A DNA stretch of 64,000 bases. Origin: Hyphomicrobiales bacterium. Lineage in GTDB: Bacteria > Pseudomonadota > Alphaproteobacteria > Rhizobiales > NORP267. The position numbers and the translations under genes are program-made. The stretch is taken from positions 62,001 to 126,000 of the forward strand of contig JAJFGZ010000040.1 in NCBI GenBank assembly GCA_021775855.1. Direction: 5' to 3'. Positions within the stretch are counted from its first letter, which is position 1, and each line of letters opens with the position of its first letter. The notes beneath the pieces were generated by a model, which did no database searches, was not told where the DNA came from, and saw only the letters and a list, made by a program, of their open reading frames with translations. Positions 55,304 through 64,000 of the stretch are shown here, piece by piece.

Positions 55304-57100
55304 CTACCCGGCAAGTTGTTCAAGGCTAATACTAATGAGAGCCTCTGCCCCGCCGGTCACCGTTTTACGCAGTGCACCGGTCTCGGCAAGATGATTTTCA
55401 GCAAAATAGCGCGCGGTTGAGACGGCGCCGGGAGGCGCGCTTTCCGCGCCGGCATGGGCGGCCAGCGCCCCTTTTCCGAGCCAGGCACCGCCGGCAGCCA
55501 AGCCAAAGAGGCGCTGATAGGGAGTCGCACCGGCAAAGGCTTGGTTGGGTTCGGACTGGATAGCCTGAAGCATCCATTCGGTTGCCTCTTCCAGTTCGCC
55601 CACGGCTTCGTTGATCCGGTACCCCATGCGGCCAAAAGCGGGTTCGTTGATCGCCATGGTTTCTTCGGCAATGCCCCTTAATTCGGCGATCAAAGCGCGA
55701 ACCGCCTCGCCGCCATCGAGGCCGAGCTTGCGGGTGATCAGATCAATCGCCTGAATTCCGTTGGTGCCCTCGTAGATCGGGGCAATACGGGCATCGCGCA
55801 TATGTTGAGCCGCGCCGGTTTCCTCCACAAATCCCATACCGCCATGGACCTGGACGCCGATTGAGGTCATTTCGACGCCCATGTCGGTCGAAAACGCCTT
55901 GGCGATGGGTGTCAGGATATTGGCGCGGTGGGAGGCTGCTTTTCGCGCGTCTTCGTCTTCAAGTGCCTCAGCCCGGTCAATCGCGATACCAGTCATGTAA
56001 CAAATGATACGCGCCGCTGCAGTCATGGATTTCATGGTCATGAGCATCCGTCTTACATCGGGGTGGGCAACGATAGGGACCATTTCCTCGGCTGAACCGG
56101 TTACCCCGCTCCATTCATCGGCCTTGCCCTGGCGGCGTTCCAGCGCGTATTCCAAAGCCTGCTGGAATGCGCGCTCGGCGATCGCAACGCCCTGGATACC
56201 GACCGACAGGCGGGCATTATTCATCATCGTGAACATGCAGTTGAGGCCACGATTTTCTTCACCGATCAAATACCCAACTGCGCCGTCATTGTCGCCAAAG
56301 GTCATGGTGCAGGTTGGGCTGGCATGGATCCCGAGCTTGTGTTCGAGCCCAGTACAATAAACGTCGTTACGTTTCCCAAGCGAGCCATCTTCGTTGACTA
56401 GAAATTTGGGGACGAGAAACAGTGAGATGCCGCGGGTTCCCGCCGGCGCATCGGGCAGGCGGGCAAGGACCAAATGGATGATATTGTCCGTCAAATCATG
56501 CTCACCATAGGTAATAAAAACCTTGGTACCAGTAATGCGGTAACTGCCGTCAGACTGTTTTTCCGCCCGCGCCCGCAGTCGGCTGAGGTCCGACCCCGCA
56601 TGAGATTCGGTCAGGTTCATAGTGCCAGTCCATTCGCCGCTGACCATCCGGGGAAGATACATTTCGCGCAACTCCGAACTGCCATGCGCAGCGATGGCTT
56701 CTGTCGCGCCGTGGGTTAGCAAGGGGCATAGGCCAAATGCCAGGGCCGCTGCGTTCCACATTTCCTGCACCGCGACCGCAATCGATACCGGCAGGTTCTG
56801 CCCACCCCATTGTTCGTCGCCTGCTACCGCGCCCCACCCGGCTTCGGTCCATTTTTTATAGGCCTCGCGCCAACCGTCAGGCGTGGTAACCTCGCCGTCC
56901 CTGAGGGATGAACCGGTGAGATCGCCAAGCCGATTAAGGGGTGCGAGTTCCTGGGCCGCAAATTTTCCGGCTTCTTCGAGCACGGCCTGCACAAGGTCGG
57001 TCGATAAATCGCCAAGAAGGCCGGTCTCCAGATCACCCCGCAACCCGGCAATCTCGTTCAGAGCGAAGGAAATATCTCGGACCGGGGCAACAAAGGACAT
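55304..57100 (-). CDS. Acyl-CoA dehydrogenase, long (about 600-residue) type, DmdC-like
   Basis: 598 residues. Acyl-CoA dehydrogenase core with GTMNLTESHAGSDLSRLRAR, KVFITYGEHD, RLSVGIQGVAIAERA, GVQVHGGMGFVEETG and the catalytic region YEGTNGIQAIDLITRKL, then an extra C-terminal helical domain of about 130 residues. This architecture is shared by long-acyl dehydrogenases and DmdC (3-methylmercaptopropionyl-CoA dehydrogenase); which substrate applies is open. ATG 57100 is six bases after GGGAGA; the ATG at 57106 is too close to it. First gene of the six-gene leftward run. Confidence 0.9.
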   Translation of the reverse strand: MSFVAPVRDISFALNEIAGLRGDLETGLLGDLSTDLVQAVLEEAGKFAAQELAPLNRLGDLTGSSLRDGEVTTPDGWREAYKKWTEAGWGAVAGDEQWGGQNLPVSIAVAVQEMWNAAALAFGLCPLLTHGATEAIAAHGSSELREMYLPRMVSGEWTGTMNLTESHAGSDLSRLRARAEKQSDGSYRITGTKVFITYGEHDLTDNIIHLVLARLPDAPAGTRGISLFLVPKFLVNEDGSLGKRNDVYCTGLEHKLGIHASPTCTMTFGDNDGAVGYLIGEENRGLNCMFTMMNNARLSVGIQGVAIAERAFQQALEYALERRQGKADEWSGVTGSAEEMVPIVAHPDVRRMLMTMKSMTAAARIICYMTGIAIDRAEALEDEDARKAASHRANILTPIAKAFSTDMGVEMTSIGVQVHGGMGFVEETGAAQHMRDARIAPIYEGTNGIQAIDLITRKLGLDGGEAVRALIAELRGIAEETMAINEPAFGRMGYRINEAVGELEEATEWMLQAIQSEPNQAFAGATPYQRLFGLAAGGAWLGKGALAAHAGAESAPPGAVSTARYFAENHLAETGALRKTVTGGAEALISISLEQLAG

Positions 57101-57192
57101 CAACATTCTCCCGAAATTTCTGCTAAGCGTCAGGATAAATCCACGCGGATCGGACGCGAGCTTTTAGTCTAGGATATGAACGCATAAATGCA

Positions 57193-58200
57193 ATGCCACA
57201 CATGAGCGCATCCATATTTGAAGCCGGGACGATGGTCGCGGCATCACCTGAGACGATTTCCGCTGCGGCGAAATTGCTGCAGACAGGCAAACTTGTCGCC
57301 TTCCCCACCGAGACCGTTTACGGACTTGGCGGCGATGCCACGAAGGGCGAGGCCGTTGCGCGGATTTTTGCGGCCAAAGGCAGGCCTGCATTCAACCCCT
57401 TGATCTGCCATGTGGCTAACCGTGAAGCTGCAGAAAAAATTGCCCGATTTTCCAATACTGCTCTCACACTCGCAGACACCTTTTGGCCGGGACCGCTGAC
57501 ACTCGTTTTACCGCGTGCCAAAAACTGTCTGGTCTCGCAATTGGCAAGCGCGGGGCTCGAGACGATCGCTGTCCGGGTACCGTCACATGCCACGGCGCAG
57601 GCGATTTTGCGCCTGGTCGATCGGCCCGTGGCCGCACCAAGTGCCAATGCGTCCGGGTCGATCAGCCCGACTCAGGCCCACCATGTGGCGGCCTCACTTG
57701 GCAAAAATGTCGATATGATCCTCGATAGCGGCGCCTGCGAAATCGGGATTGAATCGACGATTATCTCTTGCGAAGACGACGGGGTTCGCCTGCTCAGGGC
57801 GGGTGCTATCACCTTTGACCAGATCAATCAGGTTCTGGGTCGCGGGATCTGTGTCGAAGCCCATGATGATACTGGAAAACCCGCGTCACCCGGTCAAATG
57901 CGCTCCCATTATGCGCCACGTACCGGAATCAGGATCGAAGCGGATCACATCAATGCGGGCGACGCCCTGCTCGCCTTCGGCGCGGACCTTCCGGAAGGAT
58001 ATGAGACGGCGGCATCAATCTTGAATCTGAGCCACGCGGGTGATCTTGTCGAAGCCGCCGCCAATCTGTTTGATTACCTTCACCAGTTGGATGCTTCGGG
58101 GGCAAAGACGATTGCGTGCGCGAAAATCCCGGATATCGGGCTTGGAATAGCCATAAACGACCGGCTGCGGCGGGCCGCGGCGCCCCGCGAGACGAATTAG
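57193..58200 (+). CDS. L-threonylcarbamoyladenylate synthase (Sua5/YrdC type)
   Basis: 335 residues. YrdC domain with KLVAFPTETVYGLGGDAT, the KGRPAFNPLICHV motif, FWPGPLTLVLPR and APSANASGSISPTQAHHV, followed by a Sua5 C-terminal domain beginning near PASPGQMRSHYAP. It supplies threonylcarbamoyl-AMP for the t6A modification of ANN-decoding tRNAs. ATGs at 57193 and 57202 are both possible; neither has a clear ribosome site. It heads a rightward three-gene unit. Confidence 0.94.
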   Translation: MPHMSASIFEAGTMVAASPETISAAAKLLQTGKLVAFPTETVYGLGGDATKGEAVARIFAAKGRPAFNPLICHVANREAAEKIARFSNTALTLADTFWPGPLTLVLPRAKNCLVSQLASAGLETIAVRVPSHATAQAILRLVDRPVAAPSANASGSISPTQAHHVAASLGKNVDMILDSGACEIGIESTIISCEDDGVRLLRAGAITFDQINQVLGRGICVEAHDDTGKPASPGQMRSHYAPRTGIRIEADHINAGDALLAFGADLPEGYETAASILNLSHAGDLVEAAANLFDYLHQLDASGAKTIACAKIPDIGLGIAINDRLRRAAAPRETN

Positions 58201-58212
58201 GACCTCGATCGA

Positions 58213-59640
58213 ATGAGCGAAAGACCAACAATACCAGATGAACTCGTAGCTAAATTCACAGAGATTGTCGGCGAAAAAAATGCATTTCTGAATGCTGCGG
58301 ACATGGCCCCCTACCTGACCGAGTGGCGCGACCTTTATTCCGGTTCGGCGCGGATGGTGTTGCGTCCGGGGACGACCGGCGAAGTGTCGCAAATCCTGAA
58401 GCTAGCCAACGAGACCGGGACCGGGATCGTCCCCCAGGGCGGGAATACCGGGCTTGTGGGCGCGCAGACCCCGTTCGATGAGAAGCGTGAAATCGTGGTT
58501 TCCCTGTCGCGCATGAATGAAATCAGGGCAATTGACCCCGATGCCAATACCCTTGTCTGCGACGCCGGCACCATCCTCGCCAACATCCAGACAGCCGCTG
58601 ACGATGCGGACCGGTTTTTTCCCTTGAGTCTAGGCGCCGAGGGATCCTGCCAGATCGGCGGCAATCTCTCGACTAATGCCGGGGGTACCGGCGTATTGGC
58701 CTACGGCAATGCCCGCGACATGGTGCTCGGGCTCGAAGTGGTGCTCGCCAATGGCGAAATCTGGGACGGATTGAAAACGCTCCGCAAGGACAATACCGGG
58801 TACGATCTGAAGCAGTTATTTGTCGGCGCCGAAGGCACGCTCGGGATCATCACCAAGGTGGCGCTGAAATTGTTCGCCAGGCCGAGGGCACGCGAGGTGG
58901 CGTTTGTGGGCGTGAAAAGCGCCGAGGCCGCCGTCGCTCTGTTCCGCAGCGTGATTGGCGCCGAGGGGCGCAACATAACCGGGTTTGAAATAATGCCGCG
59001 GATTGGTATTGATTTTATGCTGCGGCACATTCCTGACACCCGGGACCCCCTCGCTGACCCCCACCCCTGGTATGTGCTTCTTGAAATATCTTCGGGCGAC
59101 AATGCGGAAACTCTCAAAGCGCGGGCCGAAGACATTCTCGGCGACATTTTGGAGGCAGGCATTGGCGATGATGTGGTGTTGGCAAATTCTGGGTCGCAGG
59201 CCAAAGATTTCTGGGAATTACGCACCCGCATGTCAGAAGTTCAGAAACTGGAGGGAGGGTCGATCAAGCACGATGTTTCAGTGCCTGTCTCGGCAATCCC
59301 CGAATTTCTGGACCGCGCAGCGACTGCTGTAGAGAATTGCGTATCAGGCGCGCGCCCGGTCCCGTTCGGCCATCTGGGCGACGGCAATATCCATTACAAT
59401 GTCAGTCAACCGGTTGGCGCCGATCGACACGCCTACCTCGCCAGGTGGGAGGACATGAACGAAGCTGTGCACGGTGTGGTTGCGTCCCTCAACGGTTCGA
59501 TCAGCGCCGAACATGGCATCGGGATTTTGAAACGCGACCTGCTGCCGCGCTACAAAAGCAAAGTCGAAATGAAGATGATGCACGCGCTCAAGAAAACCTT
59601 TGATCCGAATGGAATTCTCAACCCAGGGAAACTGATGTGA
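58213..59640 (+). CDS. FAD-linked D-2-hydroxyacid dehydrogenase (D-2-hydroxyglutarate dehydrogenase-like)
   Basis: 475 residues, PCMH-type flavoprotein. FAD-binding part: IVPQGGNTGLVGAQTP, SLGAEGSCQIGGNLSTNAGG, DNTGYDLKQLFVGAEGTLGI. C-terminal part: VPFGHLGDGNIHYNV and SAEHGIGILKRDLLPRYK supply metal-binding His/Glu. The pattern is that of D-2-hydroxyglutarate dehydrogenase and related GlcD-like oxidases that pass electrons to ETF or quinone. It begins 12 bases after the preceding gene and its stop overlaps the next start. Confidence 0.92.
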   Translation: MSERPTIPDELVAKFTEIVGEKNAFLNAADMAPYLTEWRDLYSGSARMVLRPGTTGEVSQILKLANETGTGIVPQGGNTGLVGAQTPFDEKREIVVSLSRMNEIRAIDPDANTLVCDAGTILANIQTAADDADRFFPLSLGAEGSCQIGGNLSTNAGGTGVLAYGNARDMVLGLEVVLANGEIWDGLKTLRKDNTGYDLKQLFVGAEGTLGIITKVALKLFARPRAREVAFVGVKSAEAAVALFRSVIGAEGRNITGFEIMPRIGIDFMLRHIPDTRDPLADPHPWYVLLEISSGDNAETLKARAEDILGDILEAGIGDDVVLANSGSQAKDFWELRTRMSEVQKLEGGSIKHDVSVPVSAIPEFLDRAATAVENCVSGARPVPFGHLGDGNIHYNVSQPVGADRHAYLARWEDMNEAVHGVVASLNGSISAEHGIGILKRDLLPRYKSKVEMKMMHALKKTFDPNGILNPGKLM

Positions 59641-60080
59641 TAGGCGCGATACCGGGCGATATTGGCCCATGCACAGACCAGGATATCCCTGGGATCATTG
59701 ATCTTTGGCAAAAGACAGGGCTGACCCGGCCTTGGAATGATCCGGCGCGTGATATTTCGTTTGCGCGCGGATCATCCAACTCGGATGTCTTGGCCTGCCG
59801 CACCAATGAGGCCGTCTGTGCGACCGTAATGGTCGGCCATGACGGCCACCGGGGGGTTGTCTACTATCTTGCTGTTGACCCGGATTACCAAGGCAAAGGC
59901 CTGGGCCGGCGCATGATGGCGGCGGCTGAAGCATGGCTCAAACACAAGGGCGCGTGGAAACTCAACTTGATGATCCGGGTAGACAACAACTCAGTCCAGG
60001 CGTTTTATGAACAAATCGGGTATCAGACCGAGGAACGGATTGTCATGTCGCGCCGGCTCGACGATGGTGACAACGCCTAG
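59637..60080 (+). CDS. GNAT-family N-acetyltransferase (YpeA-like)
   Basis: 147 residues. GNAT core with VVYYLAVDPDYQGKGLGRRM (acetyl-CoA pyrophosphate loop), LNLMIRVDNNSVQAFYEQIG and the ending YQTEERIVMSRRL, as in the YpeA group. Substrate unknown. GTG start overlaps the stop of the upstream flavoprotein gene by four bases, so the genes are coupled. It does not resemble EctA. Confidence 0.88.
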   Translation: MIGAIPGDIGPCTDQDIPGIIDLWQKTGLTRPWNDPARDISFARGSSNSDVLACRTNEAVCATVMVGHDGHRGVVYYLAVDPDYQGKGLGRRMMAAAEAWLKHKGAWKLNLMIRVDNNSVQAFYEQIGYQTEERIVMSRRLDDGDNA

Positions 60081-60101
60081 ATCTCAACGGCGCAATTCAC
60101 T

Positions 60102-60731
60102 CTAGGGTATTATCGGATTTCGACTGTCGGCAAGAATGCGGCCGCCAATCGCGATAAAACAAACGCCAGCGGCCCGCTCGATCCAGTGTTGGGCATTTCT
60201 GAACCGGCTCAAAATGGGCGGCGACGACATAAATATACTGACGATCGCATACCAGACCAGCGACGAGAGCATGACCAGCCCGATCATCAAAGCCAGCAAC
60301 CAGAACGGCGTGGTTTCTGTAATCGTAGTTGCAAATACACTTGTAAAAATTACAACCGCCTTGGGATTGGTCAACGTCACGAGAAAGCCGAACAAGAGCG
60401 GGTTACCGCCTGTCGGCTTCCCCCTTGTCATTTGAATTTGGGCGGGCATGGCTATCACCAGCCGCACGCCCAGATAGATCAGGTAGCAGCCACCCAAAAT
60501 CCGCACTAGCCAGGCCAGCCACTGGTATTCGACCAGAATAGCCGAGAGCCCGACCAGGCTAATGGTCGCGTAAAATCCAAGCCCAAGCGATACCCCGAGC
60601 GTTGTCTGTAGGCCCGCTTTTGTCCCCCGGGTCATGGCAGATCTCACAACGGCGATGAAATCTGGGCCCGGTAGCATCAACGCTGGAATGAAAATTATGA
60701 ATACACTTGCCAATGCGATCGTCGCGTTCAT
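60102..60731 (-). CDS. LysE/RhtB-family amino-acid exporter
   Basis: 209 residues with about six hydrophobic helices. Start ALMLPGPDFIAVVRSAMTRG, then GLQTTLGVSLGL, GCYLIYLGVRLV and FLVTLTNPKAVVIFTSVFA are RhtB-type signatures (exporters of homoserine/threonine-like amino acids). Convergent with the GNAT gene, 21 bases apart. It is a different branch from the ArgO-like exporter at 43.9 kb. Confidence 0.92.
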   Translation of the reverse strand: MNATIALASVFIIFIPALMLPGPDFIAVVRSAMTRGTKAGLQTTLGVSLGLGFYATISLVGLSAILVEYQWLAWLVRILGGCYLIYLGVRLVIAMPAQIQMTRGKPTGGNPLLFGFLVTLTNPKAVVIFTSVFATTITETTPFWLLALMIGLVMLSSLVWYAIVSIFMSSPPILSRFRNAQHWIERAAGVCFIAIGGRILADSRNPIIP

Positions 60732-60765
60732 TTAGATTCTCCAAATCGTTGCCGGTCTGCCGGGA

Positions 60766-61491
60766 TCACAACAGTTTCAGCTGGTCATCCAACTGCGCTT
60801 CAACATTGGTTGCGTCAACGTCAACGGTTACCGGCTCCTGAATGTCAGCAGTATCGTTGGCGACCTTGTTGACCCGGGTCGAAACCGGCACCGATTCCAA
60901 CGAGTCGTTGGCGGCGGGTACAAGCAACGGCTTCAACCGCTCGGCTTCAGTCTCGGGCCGCTCAAGCCAATCGGTAAAATTTTCGGGCTGCAAAATCACC
61001 GGCATGCGGTGGTGGATCGGTTTCAGCGTATCGTTGGCGGCGGTTGTGAGGATCGCGGCGGACTGTATTTCGCTTCCCTCCGCATCCATCCAGTGTTCCC
61101 AGATGCCTGCAAAGGCCATAACACCGCCCCCCACGGGACGGATCATGAACGGTTGTTTCGGACCCTTGCCGCGCGCCTGCCACTCGTAAAAGGCGTCGGC
61201 CGGGATGATGCAGCGCCGGCGGTGGATCGCTGCCCGGAAAGCCGGTTTTTCAAACGCCGTCTCGGACCGGGCGTTGATCATCAGGGGAAATTTCTGGCTA
61301 TCCTTGACCCAGCCCGGCAAAAGTCCCCAGCGCACAAACGTGAATTCATTGGCGCGTTTTCCAGAACGGATGATAGCGATTGGCTGGGTTGGCGCAATAT
61401 TGTAGCGTGCCTGCAAGTTCGGCTGTTCGGAAAATCCGAATAGCTGACGCATCGCTTCGACCGGCAGGGTCAGGGCAAATCGTCCACACAT
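60766..61491 (-). CDS. SOS response-associated peptidase/abasic-site DNA-crosslinking protein (YedK/HMCES)
   Basis: 241 residues. Catalytic Cys2 right after Met1 (MCGRFALT), NIAPTQPIAIIR, RWGLLPGWVKD, NARSETAFEKPAF, RCIIPADAFYEWQ and the active-site His in HHRMPVILQPEN. Such proteins form a thiazolidine crosslink to abasic sites in single-stranded DNA and protect replication. The ending after residue 185 is longer than in E. coli and Asp/Val-rich. No LexA box was recognised upstream. Confidence 0.94.
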   Translation of the reverse strand: MCGRFALTLPVEAMRQLFGFSEQPNLQARYNIAPTQPIAIIRSGKRANEFTFVRWGLLPGWVKDSQKFPLMINARSETAFEKPAFRAAIHRRRCIIPADAFYEWQARGKGPKQPFMIRPVGGGVMAFAGIWEHWMDAEGSEIQSAAILTTAANDTLKPIHHRMPVILQPENFTDWLERPETEAERLKPLLVPAANDSLESVPVSTRVNKVANDTADIQEPVTVDVDATNVEAQLDDQLKLL

Positions 61492-61581
61492 CGACGTATT
61501 CTACCGAGCTAGTAAGGAAATCGAAACCCTGAATGCCGAAACTGGCAGTTGGAATGCAATGAACCTGCTGGGGATATGTTG

Positions 61582-62124
61582 ATGGCGCAAGCTGGAACTG
61601 CCGCGAAACAAGATAACGATCCAGATTTTTCGCCCGGGAACGCGGTGGCGTTTGACCGCGGCCAGTTGAAGGGTACCAATATCCATCCGGATACCCTGCT
61701 CGCTACTGACTACCTGAATCATTTCAATGAAGTGGCGATGATGATCGAAATGATCCCGATGATGCCCGAGGCCATCGATGATATCGCAGACTGGACGCCC
61801 AGCTCGTATCAAGAGCATTTTCGGGATTCGGGTTTGCGCGACGCCGACCTGGCGGTTACTGCCTACCAGCATGCGCCTGAAATGGTCCGGATCACGTTTG
61901 AAGATGCCGTTGAGCGCCTGAATGCCTGCGTCTCGGCAAGCATCTCAGACGCCCATAAACTTTGTGAAATCAACAATGCAGAAATCCTCGCTTTCAAGGC
62001 CTCCGAAATTGCCTGGCAGATATTTGCACTGATTGAGGAAGCCGGCACAATCATCAACGGCGGTTCTTTCCAGGCATCCAACGAAGACGCGACCCAGCAC
62101 GCGATTGATTCACTATTCGACTAA
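61582..62124 (+). CDS. Uncharacterised helical protein
   Basis: About 180 residues, not recognised. Apart from a polar start it is predicted mostly helical: NHFNEVAMMIEMIPMMPEAI, DIADWTPSSYQEHF, FEDAVERLNACVSAS and IAWQIFALIEEAGTIINGG. No signal peptide or membrane segment. ATG 61582 is seven bases after GGGGA; other in-frame ATGs at 61549 and 61576 are less well placed. It is divergent from the HMCES-like gene. An interaction or chaperone role is only a guess. Confidence 0.6.
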   Translation: MAQAGTAAKQDNDPDFSPGNAVAFDRGQLKGTNIHPDTLLATDYLNHFNEVAMMIEMIPMMPEAIDDIADWTPSSYQEHFRDSGLRDADLAVTAYQHAPEMVRITFEDAVERLNACVSASISDAHKLCEINNAEILAFKASEIAWQIFALIEEAGTIINGGSFQASNEDATQHAIDSLFD

Positions 62125-62236
62125 ACACGCACCTTTAGCTTCGTTCAGGCTGGCAACCAGCTTCACGAGCCTTTGATTGGCGTATTGGTGACTTCCAGTC
62201 CCAATATACAACACATTCATTGGCCGGATAGTCGAA

Positions 62237-63244
62237 ATGACCCCGACAACTTTGATCAGAACCTTTGCCGCCGCAATGGTCATGTCCATCGTCGCTAGTG
62301 GACATGGATACGCCAATCCCGACAGCTGGCGGTTGTCGGGCTGGGCCGATACGGATTTTTCACGCACAAGTATCGATCTGGACGACATTCTGTCGGGCGG
62401 TCCCCCCAAGGACGGCATCCCGGCAATCGACGATCCTCAATTCGTGGATGCAGGTTCAGCGGCAAACGTCCAACCAGGGGAACCGGTGGTTACCGTGAAG
62501 ATTGGCGATGACGCCCGGGCCTATCCGTTCGGCATCCTGACCTGGCACGAAATTGTCAACGATGTTGTCGGTGGGCGTCCGGTGACGATCACCTATTGTC
62601 CGCTTTGTAATTCGGCTGTCGTGTTTGACCGCCGCGTCGCTGGCCGGATTCTGGATTTTGGCACGACGGGCAAACTACTCGCGTCCAATCTGGTCATGTA
62701 TGACCGCCAGACGCAGAGCTGGTGGCAGCAATTTACCGGCGAGGGGATTGTCGGCGCAATGACCGGCGTTGAGTTGGAAACCGTTCCTGTGCGGGTCGAA
62801 TCGTTCGAGCGTTTCCTGGCAGCAAATCCCGACGGCAGGGTGCTGGTCCCGAACAATCCGAACATGCGCCGCTATGGCCAGAATCCATACGAACGCTACG
62901 ATGGGCGCACACGCCCCTACGAATTTCTGTTCAACGCCGAACTGCCGGATTACATCAACCCGATGGAACGCGTCGTGGCCTATGAATATGATGGCGTGGA
63001 CCGGGCCGTCACCATGGCGTTGGTTCGCGAGGAGGGAAGTATTACGCTCGGCAACGTTACGATTGGCTGGTTTGAAGGCCAGAATTCCGCACTCGACACA
63101 ACCGTGATCAGCCAGGGCCGGGACGTTGGCAATATCGTTGTCCAGGCCAACACGTCAGACGGGCCGGTTGATCTTGTCTACGATGTGACGTTTGCGTTTG
63201 TGTTCCATGCCTTTTACCCGGACGAGCGGATTAAGCAAAACTAG
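62237..63244 (+). CDS. Exported DUF3179 protein
   Basis: 335 residues. Signal peptide at 1-26 (ending near GYA). DUF3179 features: VKIGDDARAYPFGILTWHEI, ITYCPLCNSAVVFDRRV, FGTTGKLLASNLVMYDRQT and VVAYEYDGVDRA. The CPLC motif could form a disulfide or bind metal. Function unknown; many relatives occur in marine bacteria. No strong ribosome site precedes the ATG. Confidence 0.9.
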   Translation: MTPTTLIRTFAAAMVMSIVASGHGYANPDSWRLSGWADTDFSRTSIDLDDILSGGPPKDGIPAIDDPQFVDAGSAANVQPGEPVVTVKIGDDARAYPFGILTWHEIVNDVVGGRPVTITYCPLCNSAVVFDRRVAGRILDFGTTGKLLASNLVMYDRQTQSWWQQFTGEGIVGAMTGVELETVPVRVESFERFLAANPDGRVLVPNNPNMRRYGQNPYERYDGRTRPYEFLFNAELPDYINPMERVVAYEYDGVDRAVTMALVREEGSITLGNVTIGWFEGQNSALDTTVISQGRDVGNIVVQANTSDGPVDLVYDVTFAFVFHAFYPDERIKQN

Positions 63245-63263
63245 TTTCGTTCAAGGATGTGCC

Positions 63264-63896
63264 TTGAATCCGCCCACCATCGCAGCCATAAGACCGGTGT
63301 TAAATTTTGTATTCCAGGACCTGGTTCCAATCTTGCGCATTAATCGATCCAAATTCAGTTTTGCTGGGTGTCTGCTGATTGTTCTGACCCTTTTGGCGAT
63401 TGGTTTCGAATCATCACCAGTCCGTTCTGAGGAAATTGATCCGGCAGCGTCAACTGCGCCGTCAGCATCCTCCGGAGGCAGCCGGTCCCGGGGCCGGCAG
63501 GTAAGTTTCCCGACTGCCGTGCCGAGGACAGCGACGGCCATTGCCCAACCACCAAACTCAACCGAAGAGCCGGAAGATACCAGCCCAGAGGCTTTGCCGC
63601 CGTATCAGGAAGAACTGATCAGGCTTGCCGAAATTCTGGGTGCCGTACATTATCTGCGTGCCTTGTGCGGCGCCGACGAAGGTGAGTTGTGGCGGGCGCA
63701 AATGGAGGCCCTGCTGGAGGCCGAAGAGCCTGGACCGAAATGGCGGGCCCAACTGGTTGAAGAGTTCAATCTGGGGTACCGGACTTTCGAGCGTAGCTAC
63801 CGCCGTTGTACGGCTAGCGCCGTGTTGGCGACCCGGCGTTATATGAACGAAGGTGCAGAATTGGCCCTTGCCACCCAAAACACCTATGCCAATTAG
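63264..63896 (+). CDS. TIGR02301-family exported protein
   Basis: About 210 residues. The C-terminal 95 residues match the TIGR02301 pattern of alphaproteobacteria: PPYQEELIRLAEILGAVHYL, ALCGADEGELWRAQMEALLE, FNLGYRTFERSYRRCT and ATRRYMNEGAELAL. Two conserved Cys may form a disulfide. A hydrophobic helix (FAGCLLIVLTLLAIGF) precedes a Ser/Pro/Thr-rich linker, so export is expected. The start is uncertain: TTG 63264 follows AAGGA; TTG 63333 would give a more usual signal peptide. Its stop overlaps the convergent gene. Confidence 0.75.
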   Translation: MNPPTIAAIRPVLNFVFQDLVPILRINRSKFSFAGCLLIVLTLLAIGFESSPVRSEEIDPAASTAPSASSGGSRSRGRQVSFPTAVPRTATAIAQPPNSTEEPEDTSPEALPPYQEELIRLAEILGAVHYLRALCGADEGELWRAQMEALLEAEEPGPKWRAQLVEEFNLGYRTFERSYRRCTASAVLATRRYMNEGAELALATQNTYAN

Positions 63897-64000
63897 GCGT
63901 CCCTGCCCCGGAAAAAAATCGTGACATCCACCACGTCTATCACGAGCGAAATCGCCGTAACGGCGATCGCTGATGTGAGCCACATGGAATAATCGCTGGC
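63893..64000 (-). CDS. C-terminus of a membrane protein, cut by the window edge
   Basis: The last 35 codons of a leftward gene can be read from the edge to TAA at 63895-63893. They encode a hydrophobic helix (MWLTSAIAVTAISLVIDVVD) and a short polar tail ending FFRGRDA. Codon use and the helix support this frame over the longer open frame that overlaps it on the same strand. No family can be named from so little. Confidence 0.6.
   Translation of the reverse strand, partial: ASDYSMWLTSAIAVTAISLVIDVVDVTIFFRGRDA

Noticed and set aside
59637-60080. EctA for the orphan ectoine synthase
   Set aside because: It is a GNAT protein but of the YpeA pattern, coupled to a flavoprotein gene 23 kb away.
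63558-63983. 141-codon leftward open frame at the right edge
   Set aside because: It is antisense to the TIGR02301 gene and rich in Arg/Gly shadow sequence; a different leftward frame ending at 63893 encodes a plausible membrane helix instead.

Overview
The window reads as a stretch of ordinary chromosome from a G+C-rich alphaproteobacterium, probably marine or free-living and aerobic. The evidence is family content: TIGR02301 and TIGR03808 proteins, a DUF1499 protein, two-subunit methylmalonyl-CoA mutase, MttB-type methyltransferases, an ectoine synthase homologue and a PuuD-type membrane protein. Genes are packed tightly in short operons on both strands. I see no rRNA, CRISPR array, insertion sequence, prophage or plasmid function. 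There are two tRNA genes (Gln-TTG and Pro-CGG).

Layout. 1-6.2 kb: end of oligopeptidase B, glutaryl-CoA dehydrogenase, a coiled-coil protein, a divergent HxlR regulator/EamA exporter pair, and a divergent MerR regulator/PuuD-like membrane protein pair. 6.2-11 kb: a leftward run of catabolic enzymes (class IV aminotransferase, FAH-family hydrolase, M20 dipeptidase, HerA-like ATPase). 11-20 kb: small helical proteins, then methylmalonyl-CoA mutase (mutA, mutB) and its chaperone GTPase meaB, with three unrelated genes lying between mutB and meaB. 20-26 kb: a Tat-exported beta-helix protein, a cold-shock protein, MarR/GST and TetR/DUF1330 divergent pairs with clear operators, PhzF and an aminotransferase. 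26-28.4 kb: asparaginase coupled to an (R)-amine-transaminase-like enzyme, then tRNA-Gln.

28.5-36.3 kb is the most interesting region. It is a complete corrinoid-dependent demethylation module. A non-pyrrolysine MttB-family methyltransferase reads rightward. A leftward six-gene operon encodes a corrinoid protein, a DUF1638 protein, an MTHFR C-terminal-domain protein, a methylenetetrahydrofolate reductase, a methyltetrahydrofolate:corrinoid methyltransferase and a RACo-type reductive activator. A perfect 17-bp inverted repeat sits almost exactly midway between the two divergent units. Three of the enzymes carry Arg/Gly-rich tails while the corrinoid protein has an acidic N-terminus, which suggests electrostatic assembly. 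The expected flow is methylated substrate to methyl-corrinoid to methyl-tetrahydrofolate to methylene-tetrahydrofolate; the substrate cannot be read from sequence, though a quaternary amine is likely.

36.4-64 kb: tRNA-Pro, an orphan ectoine synthase homologue with intact metal ligands, an MBL-fold hydrolase, an acyl-CoA ligase, an amidase, a class III transaminase, LysE-type exporters, a DUF1989 protein, pdxH, fabI, aroC, a six-gene leftward run (acyl-CoA dehydrogenase, SDR, histone-deacetylase-like protein, xseB, dxs, methyltransferase), a rightward trio (threonylcarbamoyl-AMP synthase, D-2-hydroxyglutarate-dehydrogenase-like flavoprotein, GNAT acetyltransferase), a YedK/HMCES protein, a DUF3179 protein, a TIGR02301 protein and the tail of a membrane protein cut by the window edge.

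All family assignments come from reading motifs by eye; no searches were run. Start codons were chosen from Shine-Dalgarno spacing and family N-termini, and are noted where doubtful.
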